Shown: positions 51,872 to 60,118 of the stretch, one piece after another | Position numbering within the stretch: the stretch's first letter is position 1 | Layout: each line of letters begins with the position of its first letter | Assembly: GCA_027485165.1 (NCBI GenBank) | Contig: JAIXRN010000003.1 | Coordinates: 62,001 to 126,000 of the forward strand | Length of the DNA: 64,000 nt | Direction: 5' to 3' | DNA from: Rubrivivax sp. | Lineage (GTDB): Bacteria; Pseudomonadota; Gammaproteobacteria; Burkholderiales; Burkholderiaceae_C | Notes under the pieces: generated by a model | The model's database searches: none | Told to the model about the DNA's origin: nothing | Seen by the model: only the letters and a program-made list of their open reading frames with translations | Made by a program: the position numbers and the translations under genes

Positions 51872-53647
51872 GTGAACCCCAGCCCCCTGCGCAGCATTGC
51901 CGACTGGCGTGGCCTCAGCCCCGAAGGGCTGGGCGCTGCCGTCGCGCAGGCCCTGCACGCCCGGCGCGAACAGCTGGCGGCCGTGGGCCGGCCGGTTTAC
52001 CTGCACGTCGCCACGCCCGATGAACTGCAGGCCCAGATCGACGCGCTGACGGCGCGCGCCCAGGCCGGCGCTGGCCTGCCGCTGCTGGGCGTGCCCTTCG
52101 TCGTGAAGGACAACATCGACATCGCCGGCGTACCCACCACGGCCGCCTGCCCGGCCTTCGCACGGGTCGCCCCGGCGCACGCCCACGCGGTACAGCGCCT
52201 GGTCGACGCCGGTGCCGTCTGGCTGGGCAAGGCCAACCTGGACCAGTTCGCCACCGGCCTGGTGGGCACGCGTTCGCCTTATGGCGCCCCGGCCAGCGTG
52301 CTGGCGCCGGGCTTCATCAGCGGCGGCAGCAGCTCGGGCTCGGCCGTGGCCGTGGCACGCGGCGACGTGCCTTTCTCGTTGGGCACCGACACGGCCGGCT
52401 CCGGCCGCGTGCCTGCGGCCTTCAATGGCCTGGTGGGCCTGAAGCCCACGCCCGGCCGCGTGGGTACGCAGGGTGTGCTGCCAGCCTGCCGCACGCTGGA
52501 CTGCGTGTCGGTTTTTGCGCACCGCGCCGACGAAGCCGCCGCGGTACTGGCCGCCATCGAAGGCCACGACCGCACCGACCCCTTCAGCTGCTTTGCGCCG
52601 GGCCCGGCGCAGCTGCCCGCCCGGCTGCGCCTGGGCGTGCCCGCCACGCTGCCGCAGCTGGACGCCGCCAGCGCCCTGGCTTTCGACACCGCCTGCAGCG
52701 AAGCCCTGGCCGCCGGCCACACGCTGGTGCCACTGGACTTCGAACCCCTGTTCGCCGTGGCCCGGCTGCTGTACGACGGGCCCTGGGTGGCCGAACGCCA
52801 CAGCGTGGTGCGCACCCTGCTGGCGCAACAGCCCGACAGCCTGGACCCGGTGGTGCGCCACGTCATCGACCAGGCCCTGGCCTACAGCGCCACCGACGCC
52901 TTCGAAGCCCAGTACGCGCTGCGGGCAGCCGCACTGCAACTGCAGGCGCTGTGGCAGGGCGTGGACCTGCTGCTGGTGCCGACGGCGCCCAACCACCCGC
53001 GTTTTGACGACGTGGCGGCCGACCCCGTGGGCGTGAACGCGCGCCTGGGCACCTTCACCAACTTCGTCAACCTGCTGGGCTGGTGCGCCATCGCCGTGCC
53101 GGTGCCCGCCAGTGCGGCGCGTGCACCGACGGCGGGCGTCACCTTCATCGGCCCGGGCGGGCTGGACGCTGCGCTGGCGGCCTTCGCCAGCCGCTGGCTG
53201 GGCGAAGGCGCAACGCCTGGCCTGGCGCAGCCTGCCAGCCAGGCCACGCTGCCGCTGGCCGTGGTCGGCGCGCACCTCTCAGGCCTGCCGCTGAACGGGC
53301 AGCTGACCGAACGTGGTGCACGCCTGCGTGTCGCCACGACCACCGCGCCGCAATACCGCCTGTTTGCGCTGCCTGGCACCACCCCACCCAAGCCTGGCTT
53401 GCTGCGCGTGGACAGCGGCGGCAGCGCGGTGGCCGTGGAAGTGTGGGACATGCCGCTGGCCGCCGTGGGCTCGTTTCTTGCGCTGGTGCCACCACCGCTG
53501 TGCCTGGGGTCGGTGGTGCTGGCCAGTGGGGCCGTGGTGCACGGCTTCCTGTGCGAACCCGCTGCCCTGGCCGGCGCCCGCGACATCACGGCCAGCGGTG
53601 GCTGGCGCGCCTATCTGCAAAGCCTTTCCTTCCCGACCGGAGCTTGA
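51872..53647 (+). CDS. atzF: allophanate hydrolase
   Basis: Amidase-signature enzyme of 591 residues converting allophanate to ammonia and carbon dioxide. The catalytic triad is Lys79 (PFVVKDNIDIAG), Ser153 in GGSSSGS, and Ser177 in GTDTAGSGR, spaced 74 and 24 as in known AtzF. The separate C-terminal domain (about 440-591) ends with GHFL-like WRAYLQSL. The start is GTG 51872; no good ribosome site is seen, and earlier in-frame codons lie in or before the promoter. It opens the nitrogen island, followed four bases later by a binding-protein gene. Confidence 0.92.
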   Translation: MNPSPLRSIADWRGLSPEGLGAAVAQALHARREQLAAVGRPVYLHVATPDELQAQIDALTARAQAGAGLPLLGVPFVVKDNIDIAGVPTTAACPAFARVAPAHAHAVQRLVDAGAVWLGKANLDQFATGLVGTRSPYGAPASVLAPGFISGGSSSGSAVAVARGDVPFSLGTDTAGSGRVPAAFNGLVGLKPTPGRVGTQGVLPACRTLDCVSVFAHRADEAAAVLAAIEGHDRTDPFSCFAPGPAQLPARLRLGVPATLPQLDAASALAFDTACSEALAAGHTLVPLDFEPLFAVARLLYDGPWVAERHSVVRTLLAQQPDSLDPVVRHVIDQALAYSATDAFEAQYALRAAALQLQALWQGVDLLLVPTAPNHPRFDDVAADPVGVNARLGTFTNFVNLLGWCAIAVPVPASAARAPTAGVTFIGPGGLDAALAAFASRWLGEGATPGLAQPASQATLPLAVVGAHLSGLPLNGQLTERGARLRVATTTAPQYRLFALPGTTPPKPGLLRVDSGGSAVAVEVWDMPLAAVGSFLALVPPPLCLGSVVLASGAVVHGFLCEPAALAGARDITASGGWRAYLQSLSFPTGA

Positions 53648-53651
53648 GTCC

Positions 53652-55250
53652 ATGGATCGTCGCGACTTTCTCGTCACCAGCAGCGCTACCGTGGCCGCGC
53701 TGCCGCTGCCCGCCGCCGCACAGGCGCGCCCGCAGGACGTGCTGGTAGTGGCCAACGAATTCGGCCCCAATTCGCTGGACATCCACACTGTCGGCGCCAA
53801 TCGCCCGGCCTATGGCGTGAGCTGGCTGGTCTACGACCGGCTGATGACCTATGGCAAGAAGACCCTGCCCGATGGTCGCGTCATCTACGACCGCAACAAG
53901 CTGGAACCCGAGCTGGCCGAAAGCTGGCAGATCGCGCCCGACGGCAACAGCGTCACCTTCAAGCTGCGCAAGAACGCGAAGTTCCACGACGGCACGCCGG
54001 TGACGGCGAAGGACGTGAAGTGGAGCTTCGACCGCGCCGTCAGCGTGGGCGGCTTCCCCACCTTCCAGATGGCCGCTGGCAGCCTGGAAAAGCCCGATCA
54101 GTTCGAGGTCGTGGACGAGCACACCTTCCGCGTCAAGTTCATCCGCCGCGACAAGCTGACGATGAACGACCTGGCCGTGCCCGTGCCCTGCATTTTCAAC
54201 AGCGAACTGGTGAAGAAGAACGCCACCGCCGCCGACCCCTGGGGCCTGACCTGGACGCGCAACAACACGGCTGGCGGCGGCGCCTACAAGGTGGAAGCCT
54301 TTCGCCCGGGCCAGGAAATCATCTACGTGCGCTATGACGACTGGAAAAGTGGCCCGCTCCCCAAGTTGCGCCGCGTGATCCAGCGTGACGTGCCCAACGC
54401 TGGCAACCGCCGCAGCCTGCTGCTGAAGGGCGACATCGATATCACCTTCGACCTGCCGCCCAAGGACTTCAGCGAACTCAGCCGCGAAGGTGCGGCCGTG
54501 CGGGTGACGTCTACGCCCATCGAGAACGCCATCGTCTACCTGGGCATGAACACCACCAAGCCGCCCTTCGACAACCCGAAGGTGCGGCAGGCCGTGGCCT
54601 GGGCGCTGCCCTACGACAAGATGCACGACAACGCGCTGTACGGGCGCGCCGCGAAGATGTATGGCGCCACCGGTCCTGTGAAAGCCCCCGTGTGGCCGCA
54701 GCCATCGCCTTACCGCACCGACGTGGCCAAGGCCAAGGCCCTGCTGGCCGAAGCCGGGCTTGCCGGCGGCATCGAGACCACGCTCAGCTTCGACCTGGGT
54801 GGCGCCACCATCAACGAACCCATGGCCGTGCTCATCCAGGAAGCCCTGGGCGCGATCGGCATCAAGACCCAGATCAACAAGATCCCCGGCGCCACCTGGC
54901 GCGCGGCCTTGCTGAAGAAGGACATGCCGATGATCGTCAACCGCTTCGGCGGCTGGCTCGATTTCCCCGAGTACTTCTTCTTCTGGTGCTACCACGGCCA
55001 GAACGCGGTGTTCAACACCATGAGCTACCAGAACCCGAAGCTGGACAAGATCATCCAGAACGCCCGCTTCGCCGAGAGCAAGCCGCTGTACGACAGCGCC
55101 GTGCGCGAGATGGTGCAGATCGCCTTCGACGAAGTGCCGCGCGTGCCGCTGTTCCAGCCCACCATGGACGTGGCGATGCAGAAGAACGTGCAGGGCTACC
55201 AGTACTGGTTCCACCTGCAGCCGGACTACCGGCAGCTGTTCAAGGCCTGA
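53652..55250 (+). CDS. ABC transporter substrate-binding protein (peptide/nickel, SBP_bac_5 family)
   Basis: Periplasmic protein of 532 residues with a signal MDRRDFLVTSSATVAALPLPAAA in pieces (Tat-like RRDF), then LEPELAESWQIAPDGNSVTFKLRKNAKFHDGTPVTAKDVKWSFDRAV segments typical of DppA/OppA-type receptors, RQAVAWALPYDKM, and RVPLFQPTMDVAM. It sits between allophanate hydrolase and AtzG genes, but no Opp/Dpp permease or ATPase genes are next to it. It may bind a ureide or short amide and deliver it to a transporter elsewhere, or have been co-opted. Confidence 0.9.
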   Translation: MDRRDFLVTSSATVAALPLPAAAQARPQDVLVVANEFGPNSLDIHTVGANRPAYGVSWLVYDRLMTYGKKTLPDGRVIYDRNKLEPELAESWQIAPDGNSVTFKLRKNAKFHDGTPVTAKDVKWSFDRAVSVGGFPTFQMAAGSLEKPDQFEVVDEHTFRVKFIRRDKLTMNDLAVPVPCIFNSELVKKNATAADPWGLTWTRNNTAGGGAYKVEAFRPGQEIIYVRYDDWKSGPLPKLRRVIQRDVPNAGNRRSLLLKGDIDITFDLPPKDFSELSREGAAVRVTSTPIENAIVYLGMNTTKPPFDNPKVRQAVAWALPYDKMHDNALYGRAAKMYGATGPVKAPVWPQPSPYRTDVAKAKALLAEAGLAGGIETTLSFDLGGATINEPMAVLIQEALGAIGIKTQINKIPGATWRAALLKKDMPMIVNRFGGWLDFPEYFFFWCYHGQNAVFNTMSYQNPKLDKIIQNARFAESKPLYDSAVREMVQIAFDEVPRVPLFQPTMDVAMQKNVQGYQYWFHLQPDYRQLFKA

Positions 55251-55278
55251 ACCTCGCTGGCGCACAGGACACCCCGCC

Positions 55279-55473
55279 ATGGACCACCGCGCCTATGTCG
55301 ACGCCGCCGCCGCCGTGCTGGGCCTGCACATTGCCGCCGAATACCGCGAAGGCGTGCAGCTGTACTTCGACCTAGCGGCGCGCATGGCCGCACTCACCGA
55401 AGGCCTGCCGCTGACGGCGGCCGACGAAAGCGGCAACGTCTTCGCCCCGGTGGCGCCCGAGGCTGGCGAATGA
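55279..55473 (+). CDS. atzG: AtzG-like protein (DUF4089), small partner of AtzE
   Basis: Protein of 64 residues: MDHRAYVDAAAAVLGLHIAA then helices with GVQLYFDLAARMAALTEGLPL and a short acidic tail. It matches DUF4089, which includes AtzG, the small subunit that stabilises AtzE much as GatC does GatA. Its stop overlaps the AtzE start by four bases, supporting stoichiometric translation. Easily overlooked because of its size. Confidence 0.88.
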   Translation: MDHRAYVDAAAAVLGLHIAAEYREGVQLYFDLAARMAALTEGLPLTAADESGNVFAPVAPEAGE

Positions 55474-56861
55474 TCGCCAGCGCCACCGACACCGCGCAAG
55501 CCGTGCGCAGCGGCAGCACCAGCGCGCGCGCAGCGGTGCAGGCCTGCCTGGACCGTATCGCCGCCACCGACGGTCGCGTCAACGCCTTCACCAGCGTGCT
55601 GGCCGAACGTGCGCTGAAGCGCGCCGACGCGGTCGACGCCAGCCCGCGCCGCGCGCGCATGAAGCTGGCCGGCGTGCCCTTCGCGGTGAAGAACCTGTTC
55701 GACGTCGCCGGCCTGCCCACGCTGGCCGGCAGCCAGATCGAACGCCACAGCCCGCTGGCCCGGCGTGACGCTGTGCTGGTGCGCCGGCTGGAAGCCGAAG
55801 GCGCGGTGCTGGTGGGCGCGCTGAACATGGACGAATACGCCTACGGGTTCACAACCGAGAACACGCACTACGGCCCCACGCGCAACCCGCACGACCTGCA
55901 GCGCATCAGCGGCGGTTCTTCAGGCGGGTCGGCCGCCGCGGTGGCAGCTGGCCAGGTACCGATCACACTGGGGTCGGACACCAACGGCAGCATCCGCGTG
56001 CCGTCTTCGCTGTGCGGCACCTACGGCCTGAAGCCCACCTTCGGCCGCCTGCCACGCACCGGCAGCTACCCTTTCGTGGCCAGCCTGGACCACCTGGGCC
56101 CGTTTGCACGCAGCGTGGCCGACCTGGCGGCCAGCTACGACGCCATGCAGGGCTCTGACGTGGCCGACCCATCGTGCGCGCAGCGCGGCATCGAAGCCAC
56201 CCTGGCCGGGCTGGGGCAGGGTGTGGGCGGCATCCGCATCGGTGTGCTGGGCGGCTGGTTCCGCAGCCAGGCCCTGCCTGAAGCCACCGCAGCGGTGGAC
56301 GCCGTGGCCCAGGCGCTGGGCACCACGCGGCTGATCGAATGGCCCGAGGTCGAACGCGCCCGCGCTGCGGCCTTTCTCATCACCTGCGGCGAAGGCGGTG
56401 CCCTGCACCTGGACGACCTGAAGAAGCGCCCGCAGGACTTCGACCCGATGACGCGCGAGCGCTTCATCGCCAATGCTCTGGTACCCGCGGCCTGGGTGAT
56501 GCGCGCCCAGCGCGTGCGCCACTGGTTCGCCCGCCGCGTGGCGCGCAGCTTCGAGACCGTGGACGTCGTCATCGCCCCGGCCACGCCCTGTGTGGCGCCG
56601 CCTATCGGCACGGCCTGGCTGGAACTGGGTGGCCAGCGCCTGCCCGCCCGCGCCAGCATGGGCCTGCTGACCCAGCCCATCAGCGCCATCGGCCTGCCGG
56701 TGGTGACGGTACCGCTGTGGGGGCTGTCGGCCGGCGCGCCACACATGCCCATCGGCGTGCAGCTGGTGGCCGCGCCCTGGCGCGAAGACCTGGCCCTGCG
56801 TGTGGCGGCCGAACTGGAACGCCAGGGCCTGTGCAGCGCGCCGGTGGCGCGCGGGCTGTGA
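55470..56861 (+). CDS. atzE: AtzE family amidohydrolase (1-carboxybiuret hydrolase type)
   Basis: Amidase-signature protein of 463 residues. The triad is Lys74 (PFAVKNLFDVAG), Ser150 in ISGGSSGGSAAA, and Ser174 in GSDTNGSIRVP. The DEYAYGFTTENTHYGPTRNP region after residue 120 and GLPVVTVPLWG near the end fit AtzE. AtzE with AtzG deaminates 1-carboxybiuret to 1,3-dicarboxyurea in cyanuric acid breakdown. Related enzymes may serve other ureides. Overlapping starts link it to AtzG upstream and AtzH downstream. Confidence 0.9.
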   Translation: MIASATDTAQAVRSGSTSARAAVQACLDRIAATDGRVNAFTSVLAERALKRADAVDASPRRARMKLAGVPFAVKNLFDVAGLPTLAGSQIERHSPLARRDAVLVRRLEAEGAVLVGALNMDEYAYGFTTENTHYGPTRNPHDLQRISGGSSGGSAAAVAAGQVPITLGSDTNGSIRVPSSLCGTYGLKPTFGRLPRTGSYPFVASLDHLGPFARSVADLAASYDAMQGSDVADPSCAQRGIEATLAGLGQGVGGIRIGVLGGWFRSQALPEATAAVDAVAQALGTTRLIEWPEVERARAAAFLITCGEGGALHLDDLKKRPQDFDPMTRERFIANALVPAAWVMRAQRVRHWFARRVARSFETVDVVIAPATPCVAPPIGTAWLELGGQRLPARASMGLLTQPISAIGLPVVTVPLWGLSAGAPHMPIGVQLVAAPWREDLALRVAAELERQGLCSAPVARGL

Positions 56862-56875
56862 ACAAGACTGTGGCC

Positions 56876-57253
56876 ATGGACATCAACCTGCCCGACGTGC
56901 ACGCCGAACTCAGCGCCGTGTTCGCGCAGTACGAAGACGCGCTGGTGCACAACCGCATCGACGTGCTGGACGCCCTGTTCTGGGCCAGCCCGCACACCGT
57001 GCGCTACGGCGTGGGCGAAAACCTGCACGGCATCGACGCCATCCGCGCCTTTCGCGCTGCACGCCCGGCGCAGGGCCTGCATCGCCGGCTGTTCAACACC
57101 GTCATCACCACCTACGGCCGCGACCACGGCACCGCCATGACCGAATTCCAGCGCGAAGGCAGCAGCAAGACTGGCCGCCAAAGCCAGACCTGGTGCCGCA
57201 TCGACGGGCGCTGGGTGGTGGTGGCCGCGCACGTCAGTTTGCTGATGACATGA
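56876..57253 (+). CDS. AtzH/HpxZ-like protein (DUF3225)
   Basis: NTF2-fold protein of 125 residues: MDINLPDVHAELSAVFAQYE then LFWASPHTVRYGVGENLHGIDAIRAFRAARPAQGL and a GRQSQTWCRIDGRWVVVAAHVS sheet. The family includes HpxZ of oxalurate catabolism and AtzH, a 1,3-dicarboxyurea decarboxylase that makes allophanate for AtzF. ATG 56876 fits the family N-terminus; GTG 56858 would overlap the AtzE stop. With AtzG/AtzE and AtzF it completes the carboxybiuret-to-ammonia steps. Confidence 0.88.
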   Translation: MDINLPDVHAELSAVFAQYEDALVHNRIDVLDALFWASPHTVRYGVGENLHGIDAIRAFRAARPAQGLHRRLFNTVITTYGRDHGTAMTEFQREGSSKTGRQSQTWCRIDGRWVVVAAHVSLLMT

Positions 57254-57282
57254 CCCCCCGAAACACCAGGAGCGAGAGCACC

Positions 57283-58398
57283 ATGAACGACAAGACCCTG
57301 AACACCGACCGCCGCCGTCTGCTGGCCGCCAGCGCACTGGCAGCCGCCGGCACAACGATGGCTGGTCGCGCCTTCGCGCAAGCGCCCATCACCATCGGCG
57401 TGATCTACGTCGGCCCGCGCGACGACTACGGCTACAACCAGGCGCAGGCCGAAGCCGCGGCGGCGCTGAAGAAGCTGCCCGGCATCAAGGTCGTCGAAGA
57501 AGAGAACGTGCCCGAGACGCAAGCCGTGCAGAAGACCATGCAGGGCATGATCAGCCAAGACGGCGCGGCCCTGCTCTTCCCCACCAGCTTCGGCTACTTC
57601 GACCCGCACATGCTGGCCATTGCAGCGAAGAACCCGAAGGTGCGCTTCGCCCATTGCGGCGGCCTGTGGACCAAGGGCAAGCACCCCGACAACACCGGCA
57701 GCTTCTTCGGCTACATCGACGAAGCGCAATACCTGAACGGCGTGATCGCTGGCCACGCCAGCAAGAGCAAGAAGCTGGGCTTCATCGCCGCCAAGCCCAT
57801 CCCGCAGGTGCTGCGCAACATCAACGCCTTCACGCTGGGCGCACGCTCGGTCGACCCGAAGATCACCACCACCGCCATCTTCACTGGCGACTGGAGCATG
57901 CCGGTGAAGGAAGCCGAGGCCACCAACAGCCTGGCCGACCAGGGCGTTGACGTGTTCACGATGCACGTGGACGGGCCGAAGGTCATCGTCGAGACCGCGG
58001 CCAAGCGCGGCAAGATGGTCTGCGGCTACCACGCCAGCCAGGCCAAGCTGGCCCCGCAGGCCTACCTGACGGGCGCGGAATGGAACTGGATCTCGGCCTA
58101 CAACCAGATCATCGACGCCGCGCGCACTGGCAAACCGCACCCCAACTTCGTGCGCGGCGGCCTGAAGGAAGGCTTCGTCAAGAGCAGCGCCTACGGCCCC
58201 GGCGCCAGCGAAGGCGCGCGCAAGGCCGCCGACGCCGTGCGCGCCAAGATGCTGGCCGGCACATTCGACATCTTCAGCGGCGAACTGAAGGACAACACCG
58301 GCAAGGTCGTCATCCCTAAGGGCACTGCGCTGAGGCAGACCGACGTGAGCCTGGAAGGCATGAACTACCTGGTCGAAGGCGTGATCGGCAAGGCCTGA
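57283..58398 (+). CDS. BMP family ABC transporter substrate-binding protein
   Basis: Periplasmic receptor of 371 residues with a Tat-like signal (RRRLLAASALAAAG, ending FAQA) and the basic-membrane-protein fold: ITIGVIYVGPRDDYGYNQAQA, FGYFDPHMLAIAAKNPKVRFAHCGG, SFFGYIDEAQYLNGVIAGHAS and the VFTMHVDGPKVIVETA segment. BMP receptors usually bind nucleosides; in this context the ligand may be a ureide, amide or purine breakdown product. AGGAG lies about eight bases before ATG 57283. It is followed by two permease genes. Confidence 0.93.
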   Translation: MNDKTLNTDRRRLLAASALAAAGTTMAGRAFAQAPITIGVIYVGPRDDYGYNQAQAEAAAALKKLPGIKVVEEENVPETQAVQKTMQGMISQDGAALLFPTSFGYFDPHMLAIAAKNPKVRFAHCGGLWTKGKHPDNTGSFFGYIDEAQYLNGVIAGHASKSKKLGFIAAKPIPQVLRNINAFTLGARSVDPKITTTAIFTGDWSMPVKEAEATNSLADQGVDVFTMHVDGPKVIVETAAKRGKMVCGYHASQAKLAPQAYLTGAEWNWISAYNQIIDAARTGKPHPNFVRGGLKEGFVKSSAYGPGASEGARKAADAVRAKMLAGTFDIFSGELKDNTGKVVIPKGTALRQTDVSLEGMNYLVEGVIGKA

Positions 58399-58411
58399 AC
58401 GGGCCAGCACG

Positions 58412-59485
58412 ATGAACCCCTGGCGCGACAGCATCGAATCGGTCGGTCTGCCGGTGCTGGCCCTGCTGGGCGGCCTGGCCTTGTTCGGCATGTTCGTGTG
58501 GTTCGGCGGGCACGACCCGCTGCAGGCCTGGTCGCTGCTGTTTGTGGGTGCCTTTGGCGACGCCTTCAGCTTCCAGAACACCCTGCAGCGCGCCGCGCCG
58601 CTGATGCTGACGGCGCTGTGCGTGGCCCTGCCGCAGCGTGCCGGCCTGACCATCATCGGCGGCGAAGGCGCCCTGGTGCTGGGCGGCCTGGCCTGCGCTG
58701 CGCTGCCCACGCTGTGGGCGCCGCCCGCCAATGCCTGGGGCACGGCCGTGCTGCTGGCCGCCGCTGCCGCCGCGGGCGCCGCATGGGTGGCGCTGGCTGG
58801 TGTGCTGCGGCAGTGGCGCGGCGTGAACGAAACCATTTCCAGCCTGCTGCTGGCCTACATCGCCATCGCCCTGTTCAAGCACCTGGTGGAAGGCCCGCTG
58901 CGCGACCCGGCGAGCCTGAACAAGCCTTCCACCGTGCCGCTGGAAGAAGGCTTGCGCATCGGCACCATCGCCGGCTACGACGTGCACTGGGGCCTGATCT
59001 TCGGCATCCTGGCCTGCGTGCTGGCCGCCCTGTGGCTGGGCGCCACCACGCACGGCTTTGCCACCCGCGTGGTGGGTGGCAACCTGCGCGCGGCGCAGAT
59101 CGTGGGCCTGCCGGCGGTGCGCCTGGTCATCACCGCTTGCGCGCTGGGCGGCGCGGCAGCCGGGCTGGCTGGTGGCATCGAGGTCGCGGCGGTACACACC
59201 GCGGCCAACGCGTCGATCATCGCCGGGCTGGGCTACACCGGCATCCTGGTTAGCTTCGTGGCGCGCCACAACCCGCTGGCCATCATCCCGGTGGCCATTC
59301 TCTTCGGTGGCTTCCTGGCCGCCGGCAGCCTGCTGCAGCGGCGCATGGGTCTGCCCGACGCGTCGGTGCAGGTGCTGATGGGTTTCTGCTTCGTGCTGAT
59401 CCTGGCCAGCGAAGCCCTTCGCGGGCGCCTGAGCTGGCAACTGCTGAAGCCACGCGTGCCGGCGGCAGGGGTGGCGGCGGCATGA
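58412..59485 (+). CDS. ABC transporter permease (BMP/nucleoside type), first subunit
   Basis: Inner-membrane protein of 357 residues with about eight to ten hydrophobic helices. Family segments are LFVGAFGDAFSFQNTLQRAAPLMLTAL, AGLTIIGGEGALVLGG, GVNETISSLLLAYIAIALFKHLVEGPLRDP, THGFATRVVGGNLRAAQIVGL (coupling loop) and GLGYTGILVSFVARHNPLAIIPVAILFGGFLAAGS. It belongs to the branched-chain/simple sugar permease group and pairs with the second permease gene 633 bases later. It starts 13 bases after the binding-protein gene. Confidence 0.92.
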   Translation: MNPWRDSIESVGLPVLALLGGLALFGMFVWFGGHDPLQAWSLLFVGAFGDAFSFQNTLQRAAPLMLTALCVALPQRAGLTIIGGEGALVLGGLACAALPTLWAPPANAWGTAVLLAAAAAAGAAWVALAGVLRQWRGVNETISSLLLAYIAIALFKHLVEGPLRDPASLNKPSTVPLEEGLRIGTIAGYDVHWGLIFGILACVLAALWLGATTHGFATRVVGGNLRAAQIVGLPAVRLVITACALGGAAAGLAGGIEVAAVHTAANASIIAGLGYTGILVSFVARHNPLAIIPVAILFGGFLAAGSLLQRRMGLPDASVQVLMGFCFVLILASEALRGRLSWQLLKPRVPAAGVAAA

Positions 59486-59543
59486 GGTGCTTCGAGTGTT
59501 CGGCTGTTGGCCCCTTGCCGACGTTGCGCGGATGTGTGTCCCG

Positions 59544-59782
59544 GCAAAGGCGTGCTGGGGCTGGCTGTGGCGCTTATCCTCGGCGGCCTGCGCTGCGCTC
59601 CGGCTCCCCTGCGGTGCTCGGTCCCGCGGCCCCATCGCGGAACTCGCTACGTTCGCTGCGCTCACTGCGCTCAGACACCCGCGATGAGTCAGTTCACGAG
59701 TCGCGCTGCGCGCGAGGGCCGCGGGCCCTGCGCTCCTCGGCGCCTCCCATGCGCGCCACAGCCAGCCCCAGCCCGCCTTTGC
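59544..59782. repeat. element 1: 30-bp inverted repeats (29 of 30 matching) around 179 bp
   Basis: The arm 59544-59573 (core GCTGGGGCTGGCTGTGGCGC) is repeated inverted at 59753-59782 with one mismatch. The interior contains further partly complementary pieces (for example CCGCGGCCC near 59624 against GGGCCGCGG near 59717). The layout suggests a palindromic mobile or structured intergenic element. There is no coding capacity for a transposase. Confidence 0.75.
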
Positions 59783-59792
59783 AAACCATCGC

Positions 59793-59863
59793 GGCGCGCA
59801 ACCGGTCGCCAGGCACTGTCCCATCCACCTGCAGGGATGGTCGCCAGCGACCCGTCGCGCGCC
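59793..59863. repeat. hairpin between the two larger elements
   Basis: GGCGCGCAACCGGTCGC (59793-59809) and GCGACCCGTCGCGCGCC (59847-59863) are complementary at 15 of 17 positions. Inside lies a further CCATCC/GGATGG stem (59821-59840). It links element 1 and element 2. Confidence 0.6.
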
Positions 59864-59874
59864 GAAATCTTGCC

Positions 59875-60004
59875 GGGCTGCGGCAGTCGGGTGGCCCCTG
59901 GAGCGAAGTCAAGGAGGAGCCAGCGCAGTGCCTTACTCAGACGTTGGCTTGCAACGCGCTGGCGGGGGACATGAGCGGAAGGGGCCACCCGACTGCCGCA
60001 GCCC
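59875..60004. repeat. element 2: perfect 24-bp inverted repeats around 82 bp
   Basis: GGGCTGCGGCAGTCGGGTGG plus CCCC (59875-59898) recurs exactly inverted at 59981-60004. An internal stem CCAGCGCAGTGC/GCAACGCGCTGG (59920-59931 with 59951-59962, 10 of 12) would extend the fold. A 130-base cruciform or RNA hairpin is possible. Confidence 0.8.
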
Positions 60005-60118
60005 AGGGATCAAGCCAGCACGCCGATGGTCGAATGCAAACGACCGAGAAGGGCCGCAAGCCGCCATCCGCCGCAACGCCTCGTGAAGCAACCAAGCTCG
60101 GTGCTCGGAGGGTTTCGA

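Larger units (their letters stand above)
59486..60118. other. gene-free interval holding dispersed-repeat-like elements
   Basis: These 633 bases interrupt the transporter operon between two permease genes. Short open frames occur on both strands but overlap the inverted repeats, have no ribosome sites and show no known protein pattern, so I call no gene. The interval contains two large inverted-repeat elements and a smaller hairpin (listed separately), then about 115 unremarkable bases and a GGAGGG ribosome site before the next permease. It looks like an inserted noncoding repeat element. Confidence 0.7.
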
